NCBI GenBank assembly: GCA_030638625.1 | Contig: DAOWEE010000329.1 | Span: forward strand, 1-7,192 | Source of the DNA: Methanosarcinales archaeon | Lineage (GTDB): Archaea > Halobacteriota > Methanosarcinia > Methanosarcinales > Methanocomedenaceae | Length of the DNA: 7,192 nt | Direction: 5' to 3' | In this document: positions 6,882 through 7,192 of the stretch, piece after piece | How the letters are laid out: each line of letters starts with the position of its first letter | Position numbering within the stretch: position 1 is the stretch's first letter | Translations under genes and position numbers: made by a program | Notes under the pieces: generated by a model | What the model was told of the DNA's origin: nothing | Databases searched by the model: none | Seen by the model: the letters and a program-made list of their open reading frames with translations, nothing else

Positions 6882-7192
6882 TGAATTCGCTACTGGTCGG
6901 GTTATTGTTCGGGATTGTCTTCGGGATTGTGCTCCAGCGGGGCAGGTTCTGCATGGCATCGGCGGCAAGGGACCTGTTTTTAACAAAGGATACCTACCTT
7001 GCAAAGGGTGTGATATATGCAATAATCTTTACATCCATTGGCTTTTTTGCGGTTGAGTCCCTGGGGCTGATAGAATTCCAGATTAAAACACTGGGACTTC
7101 ACAACGTGATTGGGGGATTGTTGTTCGGTGTGGCCATGGTGCTGGCTGGCGGGTGCGCATCTGGAGTGCTTTACCGGGCAGGAGAAGGATAT
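6881..7192 (+). CDS. YeeE/YedE (TsuA-like) half transporter, N-terminal-type half (partial, runs off the right edge)
   Basis: The first 104 residues are in the window. The ATG shares its A with the stop of the previous gene (TGATG), and GAGG (6869-6872) is 8 nt upstream, so the two halves are translationally coupled. Motif QRGRFCMASAARD (19-31) with Cys24 corresponds to the start of one-chain YeeE proteins. LAGGCASGVLYRAGEGY (88-104) with Cys92 corresponds to their second cysteine motif. Hydrophobic segments are at about 2-18, 40-58 and 73-91. Together with the upstream protein, all three conserved transport cysteines are present, but on two chains and in reversed gene order. The frame is open at the window end, so the full length is unknown; it may prove to be a half protein or a longer one carrying its own C-terminal half. 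Confidence 0.88.
   Translation, partial: MNSLLVGLLFGIVFGIVLQRGRFCMASAARDLFLTKDTYLAKGVIYAIIFTSIGFFAVESLGLIEFQIKTLGLHNVIGGLLFGVAMVLAGGCASGVLYRAGEGY

Overview
The window comes from an archaeon that makes or oxidises methane (or another alkane) through methyl-coenzyme M reductase (MCR). Two genes found essentially only in such organisms are present: atwA (component A2) and the gene for methanogenesis marker protein 3. A third, marker protein 6, starts at the left edge. GatE, the archaea-specific subunit of Glu-tRNA(Gln) amidotransferase, and archaeal TATA-type promoters agree with this. The moderate GC content and protein style fit the Methanosarcinia / ANME-2 range, but the sequence alone does not fix the genus.

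Left part (1-3310, minus strand): transcription runs leftward through atwA, mmp3 and mmp6 (the last cut by the window edge, overlapping mmp3 by 8 nt). This is an MCR maturation/activation cluster. AtwA is the twin-ABC ATPase that drives reductive activation of the Ni(I) site of cofactor F430, and MMP3 has been reported as a partner in the activation complex. The best ribosome binding site of atwA places the start on an ACG codon, eleven codons upstream of the first conventional start. A roughly 245-nt AT-rich leader region (3311-3555) separates atwA from gatE.

Middle (3556-5454, minus strand): gatE, intact, with a TATA box so close to the ATG that its mRNA is probably almost leaderless.

Right part (5550-7192, plus strand): a divergent operon of four genes. 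They encode a V4R-domain protein, a TusA-type sulfur carrier, and two half-length YeeE/YedE (TsuA-like) membrane proteins, the second cut by the right edge. The first half-protein carries the motif that ends the one-chain transporters, and the second carries the motifs that begin them. The pore would therefore be assembled from two chains encoded in swapped order. The operon reads as sulfur import (thiosulfate or a related sulfur species) followed by relay through TusA, with the V4R protein as a possible sensor or sulfur/ligand-binding partner.

The most notable points are the V4R-TusA-split-YeeE sulfur module, the permuted split transporter, and the apparent ACG start of atwA. No RNA genes, mobile elements or CRISPR arrays were seen.
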